From NCBI RefSeq assembly GCF_019175385.1, contig NC_083337.1, positions 44,368,938 to 44,432,937 on the forward strand: 64,000 nt of DNA. The letters are read 5' to 3'. Source of the DNA: Lycium barbarum. Lineage: Eukaryota; Streptophyta; Magnoliopsida; Solanales; Solanaceae. Below, in pieces: positions 9,716-20,276 of this stretch; the stretch's first letter is position 1, and each line of letters begins with the position of its first letter. A model generated the notes under the pieces. That model was not told the DNA's origin, made no database searches, and saw only the letters and a program-made list of their open reading frames with translations. The position numbers and the translations under genes were made by a program.

Positions 9716-11742
9716 TGTCACGACCCAGCTAGGGGCCGTGAAGGGTACCCGGGGCTATCCACCGATCACGCCTCGTTCTACTACTTATCATGCTCATTAA
9801 ACGTTCTTTTATCAAAATCATACTCAAATTATATGAAAATCATCTTTCATTCGGAAACATAAATACTTTTATATGCACAAGCCTTTTGGTCATCAAAATA
9901 ATATATATATGCATAGTAGCAACCTCGTGAGACCATACAACTCACACTGCGTATCTATGAGCCTCTACTGGAATGCTAAATGTATAAGCTGCCCGTCCAG
10001 ATCGGATCGGTGCGATAATCATTAGCCTGCGTCCAGGCCTGCCACGTCCGGGGTATCATCTCATGCTGCCCACTAGTGGTGTCTGCCCATGCCATCTGGC
10101 CATGGTGTATACGCTGCCCGCCTTAGTGGTGACTGCCCAACCATATAGGCACAGTGTTATATCATCATCATAATATGATCATCATAGTGCATGCATAAAG
10201 ACTCAAGGACAACTGTACTTTAACGGGGTGACGTAAGGTCGTGATCCCCCGATTTCATTATGGTGCACTCATTAACATTCTGCCTCACCTTGAAGGGAAT
10301 AGTATACGAGGTGAGTGTGAGCAATAAATGACATCATTAACGTTTTAGGAACATCATATCATGAACATCTAGAATCTCTATACTTTAACTTATCATCATC
10401 ATTATTGGGCTCACAACATAACTCTTACCTCGTGTAGCTATTCATGAACATAGGCTCATAGTTTTTCGGAATTTAAGAGATTCATGAAGAGGAAGGAAAG
10501 TCATACTATAGGATTCATGCCATAGAAATAAAGGACTAGCCTCACATACCTTTGTCGTTTAACTATTCTATCGCTTGATCGTCCTCCTTCGTTGCTCGCG
10601 TTTCTACCTTCAAGAGGATTCACATTAACGTTAGTTACTCGGCTATAAGAGCATTTTACTATTTCTAGAAAAAATTAGGCAGCATTTCCTTTGTTTGTAC
10701 TACTTTCCCCACATTCTATATCAACTCCCAAACGTTCATAACAATATTCACAATATCGCAACAATAATCATCAATCATCTACATTTACCACAATTCACCA
10801 TTTCCGTTCAATTTCTCCACAACTATAGTTATAGATCATTATCGCGTTTTCTCATAAATAATACTTATTCCATGGTCTAGATGTCATTTATAACATATTT
10901 ACAATCACAACATATCGATAATTGTGACTCAATCCAAACCTTTACCCAATAATGTCACTATTCCCATATTTATGACCCATTTTCTACCTCCTTCTACAAT
11001 CGAAGTGTTTTAACTTTTCAACACCTTAAAAAACATGTAAATACCATAAAACTTACCTTGGATGATGGATGAACAACCATTGAGTGAAACTTCTCTTCTT
11101 GCACCAAAACCCTAACTCTCTTATCTTGAGTTTTCTTGGTGTAGATGAGCTTTTAATGGGTTTCATACACTTGATTTCATGGATTTGGTATAATTGATCA
11201 TGGTTTTTCCCTTGAATCCTTATGGATGAATGATGGAGAAGGTCCTAGAGGTTTCTTGGTGTGTGGAGGAGTGAGATGAAATGAAATAATATGAGTGAGG
11301 GGTCCTTATATAAATTCTTAAAATCAGTCCCGACCGAGATATACAGTACGATCGACGGAGCATCGATCTGGTCGTCGAAGTCGTTAAATTTCAAGCGAGC
11401 AATCTGTTGTTTCCTTTCATTCTACGGTGAGAGGAACGGTCCGTCGAACTGATCGACGGAGCGTCGACCTATTCGTTGAATGGTCTTCGCTCTAGCTCAA
11501 TTCTACGGCACAATCGACGAAGCGTCGACTCGTCCGACGGTACAAAGAACGACCGTCGAACCCCCTTTTCGCAGAACTGCGATGGAGTTTCATTTAACGA
11601 ACTTTTCTCCCTTGCCTCTAACTTCTTTGGAATCTTACTTAGAATTATTAAGTATCCCTTCTTACTTGTAGGGACATCATGTACACCTTAACTTACATTA
11701 GTCCCTTCACCGCTCAGCAACCCAAAGTTCCGAGGTGTAACA
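9716..11742 (-). repeat. 3' LTR of element 2 (2027 bp)
   Basis: On the minus strand it starts TGTTACACCTCGG at 11742 and ends at 9716. It lacks the segment matching about 17202-17550 of the 5' LTR, so the conserved two-hairpin module is missing from this copy only. It keeps the TATA box, the U3 palindromes and a strong splice-donor-like AAG|GTAAGT (complement of 11051-11060). No gene is present. Confidence 0.92.
11304..11528 (-). promoter_or_regulatory. Promoter region of element 2 LTR: TATA box and TCGACG palindromes
   Basis: Read on the minus strand, palindromes come first: TCGACG-n3-CGTCGA at 11514-11528 and again at 11453-11467, with further TCGACGGAGCATCGA-like copies near 11350. A clear TATA box (ATTTATATAAGG, complement of 11304-11315) follows. 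The 5' LTR repeats this layout near 18890-19110. The palindrome sequence is unrelated to that of element 1 but lies in the same position. Confidence 0.75.
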
Positions 11743-11780
11743 TTCTTCCCCCCTTTTTGGAACATTCGTCCTCGAATGTT
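11743..11780 (-). other. PPT and pre-PPT hairpin of element 2
   Basis: On the minus strand: AACATTCG-AGGA-CGAATGTT (11780-11761, perfect 8-bp arms), then CCAAAAAGGGGGGAAGAATG as the purine tract directly before the LTR. Confidence 0.82.
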
Positions 11781-11959
11781 AAGTACTCGGGAATTCTACA
11801 AAAAAAATTCCAGAGTTTCCCCTGTAATATGGCATTACCATCTTGTCACAACAACCCATAATAACATTGCCTCCCAGGGCCACAACATAATAGCAACATA
11901 AATTGGCCACACACGACCAAAAGCATAAAAGAAAGCATACATACCTTATAATGTTTGTA

Positions 11960-14900
11960 TTTCATCTTGACTCTCTCTTGGGGGTTGGAATAAATGCGGG
12001 TACTTGAACTTCGTACTCTCTTCTGCTTTCCAAGTCATTTCTTCTCGGTTGTTGTTTCGCCACAAGACTTTGACTGAAGCTACTTCCTTATTTCGAAGTC
12101 TTCATACTTGCCTGTCTAGTGTGGCAATGGGCACTTCTTCATATGCTATCTTTTCTGTCACTTGCAAATCATCTATTGGAACAATTCTCTTGGGATCCCC
12201 AACACACTTGCGGAGCATTGAGACATGAAGAACTAGGTGAACCGATTCAATCTCTAAAGGCAAGTTTAATTCATAGGCTACTTGGCCCACCTTACGGATA
12301 ATTGTATAGGGTCCAATGTAGCGGGGACTCAATTTCCCTTTCTTGTCAAATCTCATCACCCCTTTCATTAGCGACACCTTCAAAAATACCCAATCATCAA
12401 CCTGAAATTCCAAGTCTCGCCGGTGGTTGTCCGCGTAAGATTTTTGGCGACTTTGGGCTGTGAACAATCAATCTCGGATCACTTTGACTTTTTCTACCGC
12501 TTGCTGAATCAATTCAGGGCCTATTAGCTGCACTTCTCCTGTTTCGAACCATCCAATTGGGGACCTACACTTCCTTCCATATAAATCTTCATACAGAGCC
12601 ATTTGAATACTGGAATGGTAGCCATTATTATATGCAAACTCAATAAGGGGTATGTGATCATCCCAACTACCACCGAAATCCAGCACACATGCTCAGAGCA
12701 TATCTTCCAAGGTCTGAATAGTACGCTCGGCTTGCCCATCAGTTTGCGGATGGAATGCTGTACTAAGCTTCACCTGGGTATCTAGACCTTCTTGAAAGGA
12801 CTTCCATAACTTGGTTGTAAACTGTGCTCCTCTATCTATAATAATGGATAGTGGAACACCATGAAGTCGCACAATTTCCTTGAGATACAACTTCACATAA
12901 TCTTCTGCTGAGTATGTGGTTCTGACTGGAAGAAAATGAGATGCTTTTGTTAATATGTCCACAATTACCCATATAGAATCATGCTTGCCTCGGGAACGAG
13001 GTAACCCCATAATAAAATCCATATTGATCACTTCCCACTTCTAAGTAGGGATTTCCATTGCTTGCAATAATCCTCCTGACTTTTGATGTTCGATCTTTAC
13101 TCGTTGGCAATTTGGACATTGGGATACAAATTCTGCCATGTCTCTCTTCATGCCATCCCACCAATATATCGATTTGAGGTCGTGATACATCTTTGTTTCA
13201 CCTGGGTGAATAGAATACCGAGAATAATGGGCTTTTTCCAGAATTCTTCGGCGCAATTTTGCAACGTTCGGAACACATAGCTTGCCTTGGTATCTTAGAA
13301 TCTCATCCATCGAAGTTTTAAATGGAGATCTCTCTTTTTCATGAAGCGTGTCTCTATACTGGCACAACTGAGGATCTTCATACTGACGCTCTTTCACTTC
13401 CACATTCAGGGACGAAACCGTGGAATCATTAATACCAATCCCTGCACTACCTGAATCAATTACACGTACTCCGAGATTAGCTAGTTGATGGAGCTCATGA
13501 ATCAACTCTTTATTTTCCGAAGGAACTTCGCATAGACTGCCCTTTGATCGGCGGCTAAGCGCATCGGCTACTGCATTTGCTTTTCCAGGATGGTACAGAA
13601 TATTCACATCATAATCTTTCAACAATTCTAACCACCGCCTCTGCCGCAGATTTAACTCCTTCTGCTTGAAAATGTATTGAAGGCTCTTGTGGTCTGTATA
13701 GATATCAACATGTACACCATACAAGTAATGTCTCCACATTTTTAACGCGTGAACAACTACAGCTAATTCGAGGTCATGAGTTAGATAGTTCTTTCATGTG
13801 TCCGCAGCTGCCTCGCATAAGCAATGACTCTACCGTGCTGCATTAACACGCATCCTAATCCAACACCGGAAGCATCGCAGTATACTACATAGCCATCTGA
13901 CCCTTCTGGAAGTGTTAAGACTGGAGTTGGGGTTAATCTGTCCTTCAACTCTTAGAAGCTGCGTTCACACGCATCATTCCATTGAAATTTAGCTGACTTT
14001 TGGGTTAACTTCGTTAATGGAGATGAAATAGACGAAAACCCTTCTACAAACCTTCTGTAGTATCCTGCCAATCCCAGAAAACTGCGAACCTTTGTAGGCG
14101 TCGTAGGCCTTGGCCAAGTCTTCACAGCCTCAATTTTCTGAGTATCAACTCGAATACCGTCATCTGAAATAACATGGCCCAGAAATGTTACAGAATTTAG
14201 CCAAAACTCGCACTTTGAATATTTTGCATATAATTCTCGGGCTCGAAGAATTCCAAGTACGATACATAAATGATCCGCATGTTCTGATTCTGTGCGAGAG
14301 TATACCAGAATATCATCAATGAATACTATCACGAATAAATCCAAGAGCGGCCTAAATACATTATTCATCAAATTCATGAACGCTGCTGGGGCATTAGTTA
14401 ATCCAAACGACATCACCCGGAATTCATAATGGCCATATCTTGTTCTGAAAGCCGTTTTGGGAATATCTTCTTCTCTAACTCTCACTTGATGATACCCTGA
14501 CCTCAAGTCTATTTAGAAAACCACTTGGCATCGTGTAGTTGATCAAATAAATCATTAATCCTTGGGAGAGGATATTTGTTCTTTATCGTCACCTTGTTCA
14601 ACTGCCTATAATCGATGCACATTCATAGGGAACCATCTTTCTTTCTCACGAACAAGACTAGTTCTCCCCACGGCGATGAACTGGGTCTAATAAACCCCTT
14701 TTCAATCAAATCTTTCAACTGCGCCTTTAGCTCTTTCAATTCTGCCGGAGCCATTCGATAAGGAGGAATAGAAATAGGCTTGGTGTCCGGCAACACATCA
14801 ATGGAGAAGTCAATTTCTCTTTCTGGAGGAAGACCTGGAAGCTCATCAGGATATACATCCGAAAATTCATTCACTACCGGGATGGATTGGAAAGTTGGTG

Positions 14901-15599
14901 ACGTTGCTTCGGTGTCATGTACTCGGACTAGATGATAAATATAGCCTTTAGTATCATCTTTCTTTCATTAAGGTAGGAAATAAACCTACCTTTTTGAGAG
15001 GCTGTATTACCCTTCCATTCAAGCACGGGCTCTCCTGGAGATTGAAATCGAACTATTTTCAGTCGGCAAACCACATTAACATAGCATGAGGCCAACCAAT
15101 CCATACCCATAATCACATCGAAATCTAACATGTCTAGCTCAATTAAATCAGCTTTGGTCTTGCGATTGCATATCACAAGTACACAGTTTCTATACACTTG
15201 TCTAGCTACCACAGGATCACCAACCGAAGTAGTTACCTCAAAAGCTTTGATTTGCTCAGGTTTCACCCCAATACGACCAGCAACATACGGGGTAATATAG
15301 GAAAAAGTAGAACCCGGATCTATCAAGGAATATACATCATGGTAAAATATGCATAATGTACCTGTAACCACATCTAGGGAGGACTCGAGATCTTGTCGTT
15401 CGGCTAAAGCATACACACGGGGCTGAGTGGCACCTGAAGTAGATGCTCCCCCTCTGCCTCTATCTCGACCTGCTGATATCTGGGGAGTCTGCCCTATCGG
15501 GCACACTGAAGATGAAGCAGCTGCTGATCCTGTGGGCTGAACCCCAACTCTACCGCTCGTCGACGGGCAATCTCGCATCATATGCCAAACCTGACCACA
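11960..15599 (-). pseudogene. pol: pol of element 2 (broken)
   Basis: Minus-strand segments carry the same domains as element 1. The protease (DPGST) is near 15310-15330. RT begins in 14623-14874 and continues in another frame in 13952-14506, with its FIDD pair near 14310. RNase H and the integrase zinc finger lie in 13041-13739, the integrase core in 12693-13031, and the integrase C-terminus and chromodomain-like end in 11960-12686. The frame changes twice between protease and RT and again before RNase H. Stops include a TAG at 13041-13043 in place of the Trp of the IPTWKW motif. Element 1 has the same nonsense codon at 5317. Confidence 0.92.
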
Positions 15600-16748
15600 A
15601 GCATAGCAAGCATCTGAACCCTGGCAACATTGTCTGGAATGTAGTCTACCACACTGGCTGCATCGCGGTACTTAGGGTCTCCTCCGACTATAATCTTCCC
15701 TGAACTGAGGATGTGAGGCCCTCGAACTCTGACCCTGTCCCGAACGAAAGGAGCGATCAAATCTCCTACCCGAGAATCGAGGAGGTGCACTAGTCACCGA
15801 CTGGCCAGAGTCCCTAGAATATGTCTGTCCTGATCCCCCTCTATAATCACGGCCTGCCCCTATAGATCTGGCCACCTTGCTTTGCCTTCTATCAATATCG
15901 CGATCACCTCTTTGTGGTTGCTGTCATCCCTCCAAGTTCTAGGCATGGGCTTGTATTCGGGAAATATCCATCCCTTCTTGCAACGAGGCCGTTAAACAAT
16001 CCTTGAACAAATGTGGCCCCAAGCCACTTACAAACCTATGTACCCTATCTCCCATGTCGGCCGCCATAGTCGGGGCATATCTAGCCAAGGAATTAAATTG
16101 CAAGCTATACTCTTGGGCACTCATATTTCCTTGCTTTAGAATCAAGAACCTATCCGCTCTAGCTCGGCGGACCTCGGGCGGCAAATAGTGATAGATGAAA
16201 GCATGTACGAATTCTTGCCAAACAGGAGGCGGCGCATTCTCTTTTCTCGATGCTATCCAATTATTATACCACAATACCGCCACATCTCGGAGTCTATAAG
16301 ATGCCAACTCCACAGATTTAGTCTCGGAAGCATGCATAATCTTCAATGTCCTCAACATCTCATCGATGAAACCTTGCGGGTCTTCATCCGGCTTTGACCT
16401 GAAAAACTCCGGAGGATTTAAGCTCATGAAATCACAGGCTCGGGTACTAGCTGACCGATCACTTGGGCCCGCATTCTGCCGCTGTGCCTAGGCAGCAACC
16501 AACTGTGTCAATAAGTGAATGGCCTCGGTCACTTGTTAACCCGAAGCAACCGGTGGAGGAACTGAAGCGGAAGCTCCTCCTGGTTTTTCGACATTGGGTG
16601 GGGTGGAGGAAGTATTGGATGGGGCCTCATTATATGACTCACCCTCTTCCACATTCATAGGCGGCTCTCTTTCTACCCGCCTTTTTATCGTAGTCTTGCA
16701 CTTCTGGGCGGCTGTAGATTTTCCCTTTAGCGGCATTTCTGAAATCAC
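15600..16748 (-). pseudogene. gag: gag of element 2 (broken)
   Basis: The frame starts with MPLKGK near 16734 and is open for about 65 residues, basic then acidic and Pro-rich. It stops at a TAA (16538-16536) exactly where element 1 has its TAA. A second stop (TAG) follows near 16490. The Retrotrans_gag domain is open in 15939-16427 (LNPPEFF, AVLWYNNW, ARYAP motifs). After it come a stop, an RG/Ser-rich linker (15672-15875) and a frame change before the zinc knuckle near 15570-15620. Confidence 0.88.
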
Positions 16749-16926
16749 AACACACTATTAGGGAGGATAAAATCTTACACACGGCTCTATCGCACGATCT
16801 CATAAGAAGAAAGATGGTCATTTTTCCTCAATGCCCTGTAGCCTCATGTTTATTGATGTGGCGCACAACACATCATAAACAAGACTCTATTAGACACGGC
16901 TCATGGACACTTCCTAGGACTAAACT

Positions 16927-16938
16927 GCTTTGATACCA
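16927..16938 (-). other. Primer-binding site of element 2 (one base off consensus)
   Basis: TGGTATCAAAGC on the minus strand, against TGGTATCAGAGC elsewhere. The single G-to-A change is consistent with decay. It sits four bases from the LTR end. Confidence 0.88.
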
Positions 16939-16942
16939 CTTT

Positions 16943-19315
16943 TATCACGACCTAGCTAGGGGCCATGACGGGTACCCGAGGCTAACCACCGAGCACCCCT
17001 CATTCTACTACTTATCATGCTCATTAAACGTTCTTTTATCAAAATCATACTCAAATAAGAAAATCATCTTTCATTCGGAAACATAAATACTTTTATATGC
17101 ACAAGCCGTTTGGTCATCAAAATAATATATATATGCATGGTAGCAACCTCGTGAGACCATACAACCCACACTGCGTATCTACGAGCCTCTACTGGAGTGC
17201 TAAACATATGGATGGGACAAGGCCCCATCGTGCCCAAAATATACATGTACATATATACCAAAAGAATAATCAATGGCACCTCCGGAAAATAGAGTGCTCT
17301 TCAAATCGGCTAACAACTCCTACGAATCTGGATCAAGATCACCTCCCTGTTTACCTATAGGCATGAACACAGCGTCCAAAGAAAACGGACGTCAGTACGA
17401 ACATTGTACCGAGTATGAGAGGCATAAACAATAATGATACGTCAACTAAATAAAGGAAGCATCAATAAGGAGCATCTGTATCTGCCTGTCAAATATAAAG
17501 GAAAAGAAGGATGTTGGCTTACTCATAATCATCATCATATCATATAAGCATAAATGTATAAGCTGCCCGTCCAGATCGGATCGGTGTGATAATCATTAGC
17601 CTGCGTCCAGGCCTCCCACGTCTGGGGTATCATCTCATGCCGCCCACTAGTGGTGTCTGCCCATGACATCTGGCCATGGTGTATACGCTGCCCGCCTTAG
17701 CGGTGACTGCCCGGCCATACAGGCGCGGTGTTATATCATCATCATAATACGCTCATCATAGTGCATGCATAAAGGCTCAAGGACAACTATACTTTATCGG
17801 GGTGACGTAAGGTCGTGATCTCCCGATTTCATTATGGAGCGCTCATTAACTTCTGCCTCACCTCAAAGGGAATAGTATATGAGGTGAGTTTAAGCAATAA
17901 ATGACATCATTAACGTTTTAGGAACATCATGTCATGAACATCTAGAATATCTATACTTTAACTTATCATTATAATTATTGGGCTCACAACATAACTCTTA
18001 CCTCGTGTAGCTATTCATGAACATAGGCTCATAGTTTTCCGGAATTTAAGAGATTCATGAAGAGGAAGGAAAGTCATACTATAGGATTCATGCCATATAA
18101 AGAAAGAACTAGCTTCACATACCTTTGTCGTTTAACAATTCTATCGCTTGATCGTCCTCCTTCGTTGCTCGCGTTTCTACCTTCAAGAGGATTCGCATTA
18201 ACGTTAGTTACTCAGCTGTAAGAGCATTTTACTATTTCTAGGGTAATTTGGGTAGCATTTCCTTTGTTTGTACTACTTTCCCCACATTCTATATCAACTC
18301 CCAAACGCTCATAACAATATTCACAATATCGCAACAACTATCATCAATCATCTATATTTACCACAATTCACCATTTCCCTTCAATTTCTCCACAATTATA
18401 GTTATAGCTCATTATCGCGTTTTCTGATATATAATACTTATTCCATGGTGTATATGTCATTTATAACATATTTACAATCACAACATATCGATAATTGTGA
18501 CTCAATCCAAACCTTTACCCAACAATGTCACTATTCCCATATTTATGACCCATTTTCTACCTCCTTCTACAATCAAAGTGTTTCAACTTTTCAACACCTT
18601 AAACAACATGTAAATACCATAAAACTCACCTTGGATGATGGATGAACAACCTTTGAGTGGAACTTCTCTTCTTACACCAAAACCCTAACTCTCTTCTCTT
18701 GAGTTTTCCTTGTGTAGATGAACTTTTAATGGGTTTCATACACTTGATTTCATGGATTTGGTATAATTGATCATGGTTTTTCCCTTGAATCCTTGTGGAT
18801 GAATGATGGAGAAGGTCCTAGAGGTTTCTTGGTGTGTGGAGGAGTGAGATGAAATGAAATAAAATGAGGGAGGGGTCCTTATATAAATTATTAAAATCAG
18901 TCCCGATCGAGATATACGGTACGATCGACGGAGCGTCGATCTGGTCGTCGAAGTCGTTAAATTTCTAGTGAGCAATCTGCTGTTTCCTTTCATTCTACGG
19001 TGAGAAGGATGGTCTGTCGAACTGATCGACGGAGCGTCGACCTGTTCGTCGAATGGTCTTTGCTCTAGCTCAATTCTACAGTACAATCGACGAAGCTTCG
19101 ACTCATCCGACGGTACAAAGAACGACCGTCGAACCCCCTTTTCGCAGAACTGCGGTGGAGTATCATTTAACGAAATTTTCTCCCTTGCCTCTAATTTCTT
19201 TTGAATCTTAATTAGAATTATTAAGTATCCCTTCTTACTTGTAGGGACATCATGTACACCTTAACTTACGTTAGTCCCTTCACCGCTCATCAACCCAAAG
19301 TTCCAAGGTGTAACA
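16943..19315 (-). repeat. 5' LTR of element 2 (2373 bp)
   Basis: Minus-strand LTR, from TGTTACACC at 19315 to an end mutated from TGACA to TGATA at 16943. It is the complete version of the shorter LTR at 9716-11742. It has a splice-donor-like AAG|GTGAGT (complement of about 18625-18633), a GGGCAG-type repeat region (17555-17745) and the conserved two-hairpin module at 17353-17413, whose terminal CACAG is mutated to TATAG. No gene is present. Confidence 0.92.
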
Positions 19316-20014
19316 ACGGGACAGAACCTCGTCATGCCCAAAACATATATATACACAAAATAATAAATAAGTGGAACCTCTGGAACAATGGAGTGCTCTC
19401 AAAGTCTACCGATAGCCCCTATGAATCTGGATCACCTCCCTGTCTACCTGTGGGCATGAACACAGCATCCAAAGAAAAAGAACGTCAGTACGAGCATTGT
19501 ACTGAGTATGTAAGGCATGAATATAATGAACATAATAAAGAAATCATAAGATACGAGATGAAGATATAACCTGCTCGACCTTTACGAGTAAACACATGTT
19601 ACACATAGTACATATATAAACATATCTTATGTGCCATCGTCATTAACCCATGTCCGGGTAACCATCATACGCCGCCCACTAGTGGTGTCATGCCCGGCCC
19701 TCTAGGCTTGGTGTAGTCGCAAGTATCCCACCTTAGCGGTGTCATGCCAGGCCCTATAGGCTCGGTGTAATCATATGCAGCCCGCCTTGGCGGTGTTATG
19801 CCCGGCCCTATAGGCTCGGTGTGATCGTATCCTCATATACTCATCATAAACTTATCATCATCATACATTCGTCATAAATCATGCATTAGAGCTTAAAGAT
19901 AATCTATAACTATATCGGGGTGACATAAGGTCGAGAACCCCCGATTAATTATGGAGTGATCATATTCACCATACCTCACCTTGAAGGAACTAACATTGTA
20001 AGGTGAGTGTAATA
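19316..20014 (-). repeat. LTR N, right part
   Basis: Continuation of 9441-9715 after element 2. It contains the conserved two-hairpin module (19446-19506, minus-strand end CACAG|GT) and a three-copy tandem repeat (19664-19830). It is cut at about 20011-20018, where the sequence changes to the plus-strand LTR of element 3; the join shares CGGGTTAGGC. The rest of LTR N is missing. Confidence 0.8.
19664..19830. repeat. Tandem repeat, about 60-bp unit, 3 copies
   Basis: Successive units share (C)GCCC..TTGGCGGTGT, ATGCCCGGCCC and TATAGGCTCGGTGT. The same region of the other LTRs carries different short tandem repeats. Confidence 0.75.
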
Positions 20015-20276
20015 CGGGTTAGGCGAATATATAGGGGAAATGCTACCCGATTTTCGTTAAGTCTTTAACTAATGAAAAACCCTAAACGAGAATGTATAAG
20101 TTAAAGAATAAGTTCTATAAGTGAGGGGCTACGGATTTACGAACTAGAAAGTATAGTTACTAACGATAACGTTACTCTTATATTAAATAGGCTAAAAGAG
20201 CGACAAAGCGAACGGATTGGCGAATACTCGTTAACAGGTATGTAAAGCTGTCCCTTCTTTCTTTTGGCATGTCTTA
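20015..20276 (+). repeat. 5' LTR of element 3, left part (truncated)
   Basis: It matches 29955-30206 of the 3' LTR almost exactly. It begins about 845 bases into the LTR. It ends at the TCTTA target (20272-20276) of solo LTR S1. Confidence 0.9.

Larger units (their letters stand above)
9716..19315 (-). mobile_element. Element 2: Ty3/gypsy chromovirus-like LTR retrotransposon, decayed, minus strand
   Basis: It has both LTRs (9716-11742 and 16943-19315), a PPT, a pre-PPT hairpin, a PBS and all gag-pol domains on the minus strand, and it sits inside LTR N. It is closely related to element 1 in protein sequence but has a different LTR promoter region. Its 3' LTR is about 345 bases shorter because of one internal deletion. 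Many stops and at least four frame changes make it inactive. Two nonsense codons are at the same codon positions as in element 1. Confidence 0.93.

Noticed and set aside
9711..9720. Treating 9441-9715 and 9716-11742 as two tandem solo LTRs
   Set aside because: Internal sequence adjoins 11742, and LTR N resumes at 19316 next to the near-match ATGGG/ACGGG, so element 2 is nested inside N.
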